Assembly: GCA_022885665.1 (NCBI GenBank)
Contig: JAGQDJ010000049.1
Span: 62,502-126,501 of the forward strand
Length of the DNA: 64,000 bases
Source of the DNA: Triops longicaudatus
Taxonomy: Eukaryota > Arthropoda > Branchiopoda > Notostraca > Triopsidae
Reading direction: 5' to 3'
The notes under the pieces were generated by a model. That model made no database searches, was not told the origin of the DNA, and saw only the letters and a program-made list of their open reading frames with translations. Shown one piece after another: positions 13,801 to 23,000 of the stretch (position 1 is its first letter; every line of letters starts with the position of its first letter). Made by a program: the position numbers and the translations under genes.

Positions 13801-14358
13801 ATTATTACTAAACTCTTTCCTACTTTTTTCCTTTCAAGTCTTCTCAATACCGTAAATGTGCTTTTTCTTAACCTGAACTATCTTCTCCTTGAACGTAATT
13901 GTTGGTAAATCCAAGTTCCGATTTTTAATCATCATAAATTTTCAACCTAGGTTATTAAGTAACAGCTGCCTGACCCCAATTCTGGAGCCCCAATGACATT
14001 TTTGAAATTTGTTCTATGCACAAAATGTTCCTAATTTTGATTCCCAATGCCCCGTGAAAAGTTTTCCGGCTTGAATTATCTGCACTCTTGGATAATAATT
14101 TCTTCCTCCCCCTACTGTCTACTTGTCCCTTTGTGAGTCTCTTGTCAATTTTTTGCTTTATAATACAAGTCTACTACAAGAGAATGGAAGTTAAAAGTAT
14201 ACTTAAAATTTACCTTCGACGGTGAGGCGACTGAACGGTTGGAGCATTTCAACAAAGGAAAGATTGTTCTTTTTGCAAATTGATTCTACATCCGGTGAGC
14301 TGAGTACTGAAACATGAAGGCTAAATGCCTGTTTTATGGCTTGTTCTGGGCTCACCAT
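4886..14358 (-). CDS. TRAPPC8: Trafficking protein particle complex subunit 8 (Trs85 family), complete
   Basis: Subunit specific to the TRAPPIII complex, which activates Rab1 and acts in ER-Golgi traffic and autophagy. Exons in transcript order: 14214-14358, 11097-11482, 10918-11003, 10005-10176, 9268-9693, 8790-9171, 8380-8726, 7930-8321, 7437-7570, 7170-7381, 7002-7104, 6572-6868, 6028-6311, 5726-5971, 5369-5607, 4886-5216. Phases agree at every junction; 4182 nt, 1393 residues, close to the human protein (about 1435). Family motifs in order: LSFVEMLQPFSRL, HVRDP, LKYYVVVHDV, RSLFSATKRWL, YDLAYTCFHSAK, LRSALLLEQAALCF, KYAFHMILAGHRYGKAGQ, GWSLAEDHVHYTIGQQS, WIRSPDEAG. Start Met at 14358 gives MVSPEQAIKQAF, matching the family N-terminus. 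Three exons have no ATG and are missed by ORF finders. Intron 1 (11483-14213) holds a nested plus-strand gene. Confidence 0.95.
12151..12158 (+). promoter_or_regulatory. TATA box of the nested glycine-rich gene
   Basis: TATAAATA, followed about 35 nt later by an initiator-like ATCAGAC (12184-12190) and a short 5' leader ending at the ATG at 12255. The position fits a TATA-driven gene transcribed to the right inside TRAPPC8 intron 1. Confidence 0.6.
12255..13855 (+). CDS. Glycine/histidine-rich secreted protein made of micro-exons, nested in TRAPPC8 intron 1
   Basis: Exons proposed: 12255-12269, 12366-12462, 12708-12740, 12824-12850, 12905-12955, 13024-13056, 13128-13148, 13316-13345, 13412-13432, 13495-13521, 13577-13708, 13839-13855 (TAA 13853-13855); about 167 residues. 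The first two exons join to MRWLKVWILMAVLMGVALA, a clear signal peptide; the rest is GGYGGG/GGHGGG repeats with a little Lys. Every internal exon is a multiple of 3 (21-132 nt) and all those introns are phase 1. The intron after 13521 would use a GC donor. A weak extra exon may lie at 13225-13248 (poor donor). The family type (cuticle protein, glycine-rich antimicrobial peptide or glue/silk-like protein) cannot be decided; Gly-His repeats suggest metal binding. Exact exon set needs RNA data. Confidence 0.8.
14214..14358 (-). other. TRAPPC8: TRAPPC8 first coding exon
   Basis: Listed apart because it lies 2.7 kb from exon 2 and is easily missed. It encodes 48 residues starting MVSPEQAIKQ and ending in the family signature LSFVEMLQPFSRLT; donor GTAAAT follows, and its last base joins exon 2 (11482) in phase to give VEGHVRDP. 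Confidence 0.9.
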
Positions 14359-15578
14359 CTTGAGTTTCAATCTAAAAGGGAAAAAGAGTGGTATTAATAT
14401 GTTTTGAAGTTAACACATAATTTATAGGTAAGCGCAAATTCGTGAAGAGTTTACTCGAAGATTTTTCGCGATAAATTAGGCTTTCTTAATGAATACTTCA
14501 TAATGTTGATCTTTAGTTTGATTTTACGGATTATGTTTACGTGAACAGGTAAGTTAAAATTTCAAAAATTTGGAAAATAAATGGCAGGGCGGACTAGTCA
14601 TTGTGGCAAGTGCCGCATGGGCCTGACCGGAAAATGCCTTTTCGAGTCGGAGATTTCTTAGTACTAATAATATTAAAAGGGTTTAGTGGGGCCGATCTCA
14701 GAATTTTCGTATGGGCCGCTGGCAAGCCAGTCCGCCCCTGATAAACAGGAACACTCGTGAGGCTTTGTTCACTACTGGATTACATTAACTTGTCGTAAAA
14801 CTGTAAAATATAGTAAAACTACAAAGTTACAAAATATGTATATTACGAAAATTTAGGATGAGTTTGACTGGTTTTAACACCTTCCAGCAGCCCCAGCTGA
14901 CACACAAAACACAACAAGATAGGACTAAATCAACGTAAGGGAAAGTCTACTCTCCCGTGAGCTTCTGCGAGAGTCGCCACTAGTAGCAGTCGCTGGTACT
15001 TCAGCCCAACCTTCAACGCTTTCGTCCGCTTCAGCCAAGATCCCTGGTCTCCGCTTACGCGAATTCGGCTACATGCCACTGACAAACTTGCGCATTTCAA
15101 CCTTACGCTGTCCTCGTCCTGTGCCTATGGAGTCTCGTTAGCTTCTTTCACCTATGCAAACCCGCCTCTACTTTCCACAGAAAAACCCACATTAACACAC
15201 TGAAAATAATCGTAAAGCTTATTTCCAAGCGAACCAGCGCATTAATCTATGTTCCTTCGCTCAGTAACGCGTGTTTAAATGGCAGTGGAAAAGAGGCCAG
15301 TACTTTCCGTAGAAGTTGTCAATAGTTTTTCTTTACATATTACACTTGCATGTCATATACACGGTTTTGACTGTGCTGATTCTCGATATTTAAGTGATAA
15401 TATGTTTCCCAAGCGTTCAATGCAAGGTTTTTAAGTTTTCAATCATCAAATAAAATAGAACGCATCGCCAAGAAAATCAGTGATCAGAAAAGAAAAATGC
15501 GATTTCCTGGAACAAGTCTCTTTATCACAGTAAGTGGGCTTCTCAGCAAGGGAATATTATTTTTAAACGAACGACTGT
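14359..15578. other. Intergenic region between TRAPPC8 start and PEX10 end
   Basis: Contains the hAT-like MITE (14585-14740). A richer-in-GC patch at about 14940-15180 may belong to the TRAPPC8 promoter or 5'UTR (minus strand). I see no other coding sequence. Confidence 0.5.
14585..14740. mobile_element. hAT-like MITE (non-autonomous, 156 bp)
   Basis: Left end CAGGGCGGACTAGT and right end (reverse complement) CAGGGGCGGACTGGC are imperfect terminal inverted repeats, and both ends continue into related sequence (GGCAAG and GGGCC segments). The flanks ATAAATGG (14577-14584) and ATAAACAG (14741-14748) match at 6 of 8 positions, as expected for an aged 8-bp hAT target duplication. There is no coding capacity. 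Confidence 0.7.
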
Positions 15579-16969
15579 TTAGTAATTCATGAGCGGAACA
15601 ATTCGCGATGCTATAACGGGTTCTCGACACAGTGGACATTGAGGTTTGGTTTGCAACCATTCTAAAATGCAGTTCCAACAATATAAGTGTCCGCAAGGTG
15701 TAATGGTACTGTTTTTCCGCTCGTCTAAGCATAGCGCGCATTGATTCTTTCTTTCGACGTGTCCTAATTCTTGCCTACTTTGCTGTGTTCCATTCTGTGG
15801 ATTGGAAGGTCGGGCTTCAAACCACGACTTTAGTTTCGGATACACTTCATAACTAATTACTAGTGCCAGCTGCAAAAAGGATACGAAGGATAGCCACCAA
15901 AAGCCATTAAGATTCGGACTTCCATACCAAGGTCGCACCAAGGCCTGCAATTACAACAAAATACATCAGTACAATACGGATTAAGAATAGTAAAAGTAAA
16001 AATAAAGTAAGAAACAACACAGTTTACGAAAAACTCTTCGGTACTTTTTTAACAAACGCCCCGACGCATTTTAGGTAATGTTAGGTTCAGTTAGGTTAAA
16101 TTAAATCAGATAAAATTTTTCACTCTAGAACGCTTGAAATTAAAATAAGCAGACGGGAACTCTGATTGTAATTTTGTCTTGTGAGGAAATGTAACCGTGT
16201 TTTGCAAAAATTATCGTGCTCATCGAAAAGTTTTAAAAACGGGATACATTATAGAAAAGTACCAATCGGTTTTTTTATTATTTGTTAATGGACTCGTTTT
16301 TACGTACGTAGTGAATGCCAGTGAATCTTTTTGACAAATGGTAGAATCCTCCTCGCCAGTAAAACAACACGAGATGTAAACGCTGCGCATAGTTAATGGC
16401 TTTGTGCATAGATTGCAGACAGGCTATAAGGCTAAGCCTTGCATTCAACGTAAGTTCAGGATAGTTTCTTTGATTCTGAAGGCGGGCTTCTTGCCATGTC
16501 AACCATCTCTTAATTATAATAGGACCCATAGATTGTAACAAAACCATGGTTAAGCGCGTCTGGAATAGAGAATGTGCAATTAGCCTTCACTGTGAAGTAG
16601 TCAAGAAGAAGGTATGCTTAAAGCTTGCACTTACTGCAAAGGAAGGTAGACGCTTGCTGGAGTCTACCTGGACGAGGCCAGTGTACTCTTCTCCTAAAGT
16701 TTGTCGTGCAGACAAGGTAGTTAATGTAAAATACGACACATCTGCTAACGGATCCAGCCAAAATCTCCATTTTAACCACTCCCTGGTGCCTAGGGAAAAA
16801 ATGAAAATATGTTAAGCAGTTTGACAATGGTTCTCCATTTCTTGTAAGAAGGATTACCAAGGACTCGTTGTGACAGGTTTTGTAAGTTCTGCTTCAAATA
16901 TTCGATAAATGCGTCATCTTTCTGGGCACCTCTCATAATTTCAGGTTGTCTAGCAGGCTTTAGCTCCAT
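15579..16969 (-). CDS. PEX10: Peroxisome biogenesis factor 10 (RING-type E3 ubiquitin ligase)
   Basis: Peroxisomal membrane RING ligase; with PEX2 and PEX12 it ubiquitinates the import receptor PEX5 for recycling. Exons: 16858-16969, 16635-16789, 16308-16559, 15579-15944; 885 nt, 294 residues, the usual length for this family. The first intron is only 68 nt. N-terminal family motifs: PEIMRGAQKDD, TREWLKW, QTLGEEYTGLVQVD; middle: QRLHLVLFYWRGGFYHLSKR and FTGIHY; hydrophobic segment WWLSFVSFLQLALVISYEVY. C-terminal C3HC4 RING: CALCLDERKN, TPCGHLYCWNCI, CPLCREP, all zinc ligands present. The start at 16969 (MELKPARQPEI) is preferred over an upstream in-frame ATG at 17071 because it matches the family N-terminus. 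Confidence 0.95.
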
Positions 16970-17046
16970 CGTTAAAGGAATATGGAAAAGTAAACGTGTT
17001 TGACACCCGATAACCACGTTACAGTTATGAGAAAATAAACAATATT

Positions 17047-17067
17047 CACGTGACTTTCGTGACGTCA
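17047..17067. promoter_or_regulatory. E-box plus full CRE palindrome upstream of PEX10
   Basis: CACGTG at 17047-17052 and the complete CRE/ATF palindrome TGACGTCA at 17060-17067 lie about 80-100 bp before the PEX10 start codon. On the minus strand the E-box reads GTCACGTGAA, resembling CLEAR or USF-type sites. Assignment as PEX10 promoter elements is inference from position. Confidence 0.45.
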
Positions 17068-17391
17068 TCAAGTTTGATACCCGCCCCTAGTGTGGGGAGA
17101 TTTGAGAGGTAACCCAGAAAGTGCACGAAATTCTTATTTGACAGGCTGGCGGTTAAAATTTTTCTAACTTACTCACTTTTATTCAAACAATGCGCCTCCG
17201 GCATTTGTATTTTTATTTATCCGTGTGTTTTCCGTGAACGGAAGCAGTGCTTGAAATAATTTCAGTTCACCCTTTTTTGCCCGCTTCCGCGATATAATTC
17301 CAACGTTCCTTATTGAGTATAATATATCACCCTTCTGCCTCATTTTTAAATACATGTGCACTATGTCCGATTCACAATAAACACTTAATAT

Positions 17392-17643
17392 ATGGAGGCT
17401 GCGTTATTTTTCCAACAACAGAGACTTCGCCATCTCGAAATAAACCTCGAACGAACCCTCGAAAATCCCGTGATCAGACTTTACCACGAAATGCACATTG
17501 TATTTTTACACATTTTCTTTAGCTACATATTGTTGACTCGTTTCTCGCCCCCTGTAAGCATCCAACTTGTTCGCATTGTTTTATTAATTTTAAAATTTCA
17601 GTTCTTTCTGACAAGTTCCAAATTGATGTATTTACAGCGATAA
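17392..17643 (+). CDS. Possible small membrane protein ORF
   Basis: An 83-codon frame starting MEAALFFQQQRLRHLEINL, with an amphipathic, charged first 35 residues and then a hydrophobic stretch (VFLHIFFSYILLT). A GTAAGC donor after 17553 and an AG acceptor at about 17600 would remove a 48-nt in-frame intron. It sits divergently upstream of PEX10 and overlaps the unresolved 3' end of the borealin-like gene. I do not recognise the family; it may be chance. Confidence 0.25.
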   Translation: MEAALFFQQQRLRHLEINLERTLENPVIRLYHEMHIVFLHIFFSYILLTRFSPPVSIQLVRIVLLILKFQFFLTSSKLMYLQR

Positions 17644-17849
17644 TTTTGTACGGAATATACGGAGTAATAAATATGGAAAAATACTGAACAGACAATAGAG
17701 ACTCACACTGATAGCAAAGGACATATCTGGATACGAGTGTAGGAGAATGATAACAAAACTTCCATGACGTAAAAAATTGCTCAGTCTAGTTCATTAAAAA
17801 TACATCCTCACTAAATATTGGATTCATTTGAAAATTTCAAGTTTACTAC

Positions 17850-18637
17850 CTTTTGGAAACTTTTAGCACTTCTGTATTTAGTTTGGGAACATTCTCGAGG
17901 CGCAGCTACAGGAAGTGCATCGGTGTTCTGGCGGTCGCCTAAAACTTGCTGAGCTCTCGCGGACTGACGTGCGCTTCGACGTACTGCAATGAACGGAAGG
18001 TAAGGATAAGAAACTGCACTCTTACGAATCTAAGGTTTTCAGAAAAGGAAACAATGTATAATACTGATATACCGACCAGGAGGTGTAGAAGAGAATTTTG
18101 TGTTTTCGTCAACAACGAAGGGTTCCTTTCGTGATTTGACCTTCTTGCGACGTGGCGTATCACTTATTACAGATTTACATTGAGATTCTAAAGCAGCGTG
18201 ATCGAAAGGAAGTGTGTCGTCTCCAGAATCAAGCTATACAAGTAAATGTTAACGTTATTGAAGATAAGAAAGTTTTCTCTATTACTAGTTCGAGATAATG
18301 ATTGAAGTTCATGTGTAAAATGCGCTTCGGACAACGCATCATTTCCAAGTTCAAAAGACCTTCTATAGACGAGATCACACTTGCTGCCTCTGCTTTCATT
18401 TTGGCCCGTTGATCTGCAGCTATTAACGAAGATTGTTACCAATGAATTAAAAATTACGGCAAAAGCTCGAATCCTACCTCTTCGTTCTGTATCTTGAATC
18501 AAGAAAAGTAACTTTTCGCGACGCCGATATTCCAGGAGTACTGAATCAACAACCACAGCAGGCTCACTTGCCTCTTTCTTCTCACACTGGAAATTTTTCA
18601 GTGGAGCACTTCTCCCTCGTGACTTCACAGACTGCAT
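17850..18637 (-). CDS. Borealin-like chromosomal passenger complex subunit (3' end unresolved)
   Basis: Borealin links survivin and INCENP and brings Aurora B to centromeres and the midzone. Exons found: 18478-18637, 18286-18413, 18077-18233, 17850-17983, all phase-consistent (GAACGAAGAG|AT joins as RRDQRAK). The key evidence is the borealin N-terminal signature, here SIEGLLNLEMMRCPKRILHM followed by NFNHYLEL, after a long charged helix (EYRRREKLLFLIQ). Exons 3-4 are basic and serine-rich (TPRRKKVKSRKE, VRRSARQSARAQQ), typical of the disordered middle of borealin. The conserved C-terminal domain should lie between about 17500 and 17849, but I could not find an exon in phase. Start Met at 18637 gives MQSVKSRGRSAP. 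Confidence 0.72.
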
Positions 18638-20027
18638 GGTTTGTGACGAGTACTTCGAACTGTATTGACTCCTCTTTCACTAGGGGAGTTTCCTTTTATA
18701 ACTTCCAAGTTTCGCTTCTACCGAAAGGACACGTAACGACTAATACGTGGCACAGAGGACAACTGTATAGTTAAACGTAAAGGTCAGTGTTGGAGGGTTC
18801 GGAAAGTTCCAAAACACAAACTAGTGCGACTGCATAGGTTTTGAGGGAAATCAGAAGAATTGCCTACACTAAAGCATTACACAACGGTAAACTCCAGAGT
18901 ACTAGAGATGAGCTAAGCATGAAAAGAACTTGTATATTCATAAGCAGCGTTATTTGTATTGTTTAAGACGTCATGATCACGTTATTTGCGCGAATTCAAA
19001 ACTACCCTGACTGTACTCATTTTCCTGTGCGCGCCAACTGGCGTTTGAAAGGTAAGAAATTAAGGTATAACGAAACTTGTTTAAACGATAGTTCAATTCC
19101 GTTGTATTTTTCTGTTTCTTGGGGGGACTGAGGGGTAAAACTGCACGGCACATCATTACGGTCACCTCGATTGCTTGTAACTCACACTAGAACACGAAAT
19201 TCCATGGCAATGATTGCACATTGTATCAAGCAACCGCTTTTTAAGCCATGCACGGATGAAGAATAATATTTTAGCAGCCTTAATGATGAATAAAAAACAC
19301 TCCCAGTTGTAATCTGCAAGGGAATGACAATCCGATCGTTTTGCAACTCTATGCTTACAAATTCTCAGACCCGCACGGGCTAACGTATGGCATTCACCGT
19401 TTTCATCCTTGCACAATTTATGACGTACGACATTCACCGTTTTCATCCTTGCACACTTTATGACAGTAACAAGGGAGGACACTGACGAGTATGTACTTTT
19501 TTCTTCGACTTCCGTGACCGACGTTGTGAGAGCAACGGGTCAGGGAGTTTAAGTAAGGCCTACCTTAACTTTTTGTTTGCTGTAACAGTTTTTTTGAGAG
19601 TCAAAATCTAAACAACAGTTAACAATGACAAAAAACTCGCAGCCTTTCTCTATACTTTCCTTCCTCTTCAATATCAATCCTGTGATATGCAAAAAGAAAG
19701 CTACAACGCCATTTTTAGTCAAAGAATTTTCCGTATGAAACTAAGAACAAATATTGCTTCGCTTACAAAAAGAAGAGAACCAGACGAAGTAAGATAGCGA
19801 AAGAACAGTACGCCAAAAAAGGTGACAGTGCAAAATCACCGGCATTGTTTCATAAAATGACTGGAAAATAAAAAGTTCAACGTAAAACACCATTTTCTAA
19901 AGGGTGAGGGAGGAGCTTGGAAAAGAAAACTATAAAAAATTTTAAAAGGATATGTACAGTACGGTGAACTTTTTTTTTTGCGTTTGGGGGAAGCGTTCAC
20001 AATGAAACTCCTAGCACTGGGTTTACA
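18638..20027. other. Region between borealin-like gene start and transporter 3' end
   Basis: Promoter side of the borealin-like gene, then probable 3'UTR of the transporter. It holds a 40-bp tandem duplication at 19391-19470. No coding sequence recognised. Confidence 0.5.
19391..19470. repeat. 40-bp tandem duplication
   Basis: Two adjacent units starting CATTCACCGTTTTCATCCTT (19391-19430 and 19431-19470) differ at only a few bases near their 3' ends. Confidence 0.9.
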
Positions 20028-23000
20028 TTACATGGCAGTGGATTGCATGGAAGCGGATCCTGTTTCCGCAACTACGGGAGAAGTTTTGTCTCCCATGGGG
20101 ATACAATTGCCTTCTACTTTTTCGATATCGGCTGAACTGACAACGGCTTCTAATTCTCCTTGATTGTTGCCTGGGTTGCCTTCTTTGGCCAGTTCTGTTC
20201 TGCTCAAGTGGTGAACAATGCCAGCTCCCAAAGAGTCTCCCAACACATTGGTGAATGTCCTGAATCGGTCTCTGTAAGGCGACAAAAAACATCGATTATT
20301 AAAACTTCAGAAACACATAATTACAGCCAAGTACTAGATCTATGCAGATCCGTCATAAATTGACGATGCGCTGAAGGGTGTGAAACATTTGGAAACGGTA
20401 AAAGCAAAGCTCGTTACTTTGTCTACTTAGGAAAACCTATATCTTTTTTTTAAAAAAAAAAAGCTTCGATAGCACCTTTGAACAACAAAACATTAGTTCC
20501 GAGAAATGCATAGTTAACCAAATCCCACTCGATCAAAAAAGAAATGATAATCTTGGAGAAAATTTCAATTAATAGTTTATAACCAATTACTAGTTTAGAA
20601 ATTTTTTAACAATTGTAATATATGTTTAATCGTTTGAACAAGTCAATATTTAACTTACAAGAACCAATCGACAGCGAGAATAAGAGTGACGTCTTCAGCC
20701 GGTAATCCAACAGTGTCCAATACCATCACCATGGTAACCAAGCCTGCCTGAGGAATTCCAGCGGCTCCAATACTAGCGGCAGTGGCCGTGATACTGATGG
20801 CAACGATATTACCAATATTGAGTGTTAAGCCTCGAACTTGCGAGATGAAAATAGCCGCTACGGCTTCGTATAAGGCGGTGCCATCCATATTAATCGTGGC
20901 TCCGATGGGCATCACAAAACGCGTTACGCGTGGATCAATCCCATTCTGGTCTTCCAAACACGCTAAAGCTACGGGCAGTGTCGCTGTGCTGTAATTGGGA
21001 AAGGAACAAGAATAAAGAATGAATCAATTATTCAGAAAAATAACCTACAGTACGGACTTATCCAAGGGTAGACAAATTAAATACAGCAGACGTATGTAGC
21101 AAAATAAAAAATACGTAGGTATAATAGATAAATAAAGTTCAATATTGGACCCGGAAAACCGTTCCAGTCAATGAACGTCAATAGAAGGTAAAAAAAAAAA
21201 TCATTACCTCGAAGACGTAGTAAAGGCTGTAATCAAAGCTTCCGTCATATTGGAAATGAACCGGAAAGGCAGTTTTCGTGTGACAATGAAAAATATGCTC
21301 GTGAGTACAATGAAACCATGGATAAACAGCCCAATCATCACTGTGAGAAAGTACATGCCCAGTTGGCCAACAATGGCATCCAGACTCTCCATTTCCAACA
21401 TTTTAGCAGCAACCAAGGACAAGACACCAATCGGTGACAACCTTTACCAGATAGTGAGTTTAAAATCACGCAACTGTAATTTTAACTTTTTTCCTACCAA
21501 ATGATCCATCCAGTTATGATCATCATAGCTTCAGAAAGGCTCTGGAAAAATGCTAATAAAGGTTTGCCCTTCGGTCCCATTTTACCCAGCGTGATACCGA
21601 GCACGACGCCAAAAGTAACCACGCCCAACATGTTGGTACCTTCGTCGTACACGCCTTCCATGGTCCAATTATACAGCGCTACAAAAAATAAAACAAAAAA
21701 AGTTAAGCTTACCTTGCAATAAACGCTTATTAAGTTTAACTGTATGAGTTTAGAGCAATGTTAATAAAACATTGGGGTAAAGAGTAATGTTTTGTACTTT
21801 AAAAGTCTCACAAACGAAAAAATGCCATAATTTAGCTGTTATCTAATTGACTAGGTCCGCTAAGCCATAATTAATAATCAATAAAAGCGCTCGGATAGGA
21901 GAGTAATAATTTCTTGATCGTTATTACCTAGACTTTTATTTCGACTTTTCCAGAAAAATGTTTTTGAAACAAAGCAAAATGTAAAAATATTACGCAACTT
22001 TTGTCCACTAAACAGCGTCATACTCATTATATTTATAGGTAATGCTGGCTCTGCAAAAAAATCTCTATTTGTAGGATTTTGTCAACTTAATTCTTCAACT
22101 GCCTTAACAGAAGAAAACCACAGCTTTACTGAGAGCCAAATGTGTGCGAACTGTATAAAAGTGAAATTTTCTGAAGCTAAAAAAAATATGAACTAATTAC
22201 TTCCAAAGGACCAAACCACGAATAGAACAGTTCACCAATGCTTGGCCCCTTCTTTCGGCCGAGAATGGGGCAAAATTTAGTAATAGCATGCGACCCGGCC
22301 ACAAATCAAGTTTTATCGGCTTATCGGGTAATCCTTTAACAATATTAAACGTGGGTATCGGAATAACAATCAAACTTCCGACGCTCCTGTTTTTACTCCT
22401 TGCTCCCGTAATAAAACGCGTATCCACAAATAATTAAAAAAGGTCAAAACAAAAAATTACGGTTAGGTGTCGGTCCCACGGTGGTCGAATTGTCCATTAA
22501 GGATTCCATTGTGCTGTTGACGTCGAACGGCGATTCCGTGACGTCTATTTCTTCCATCATGTTATTGATGTCGAACGGCGATTCCGTGGCGTTTATTTCT
22601 GTCACTACTTCGGGTATCATGGCAACAGGCGCCTTTAGAATCGTCCGATACTACAAAATAGACATCGCGTAAAACAAAAAAGATTTTTACGGTCTGGTTT
22701 TACTATCCGTCCGGTATCCCATTTACAGAGCGTGGGAGAGAAAAAGTCAAGTGGTTATAAAACATCCGTCTCTGAACCGTACCCCACAAAAGTCTGTTTT
22801 TTTTCTAGCTTTTCCTCTCATTGGAATGTGAGAAGTTCTCTTTCATTTGACGTTGTTTTACATTTCTCCCCTAGCATGTGTAAACCATCACACACGGCTT
22901 CTCACTATCTTTTTTATCCTATCCTGTCATCCCCTTGGAACTTCTACATGTGGCTATGGTCTTGGGCAGGCAGGGAGGAGGAAGACTAAACTGTTCATTA

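Noticed and set aside
22197..22427. 76-codon minus-strand ORF in a transporter intron
   Set aside because: It does not match the transporter, and the exons on both sides (22461-22650 and 21498-21678) join directly in phase.
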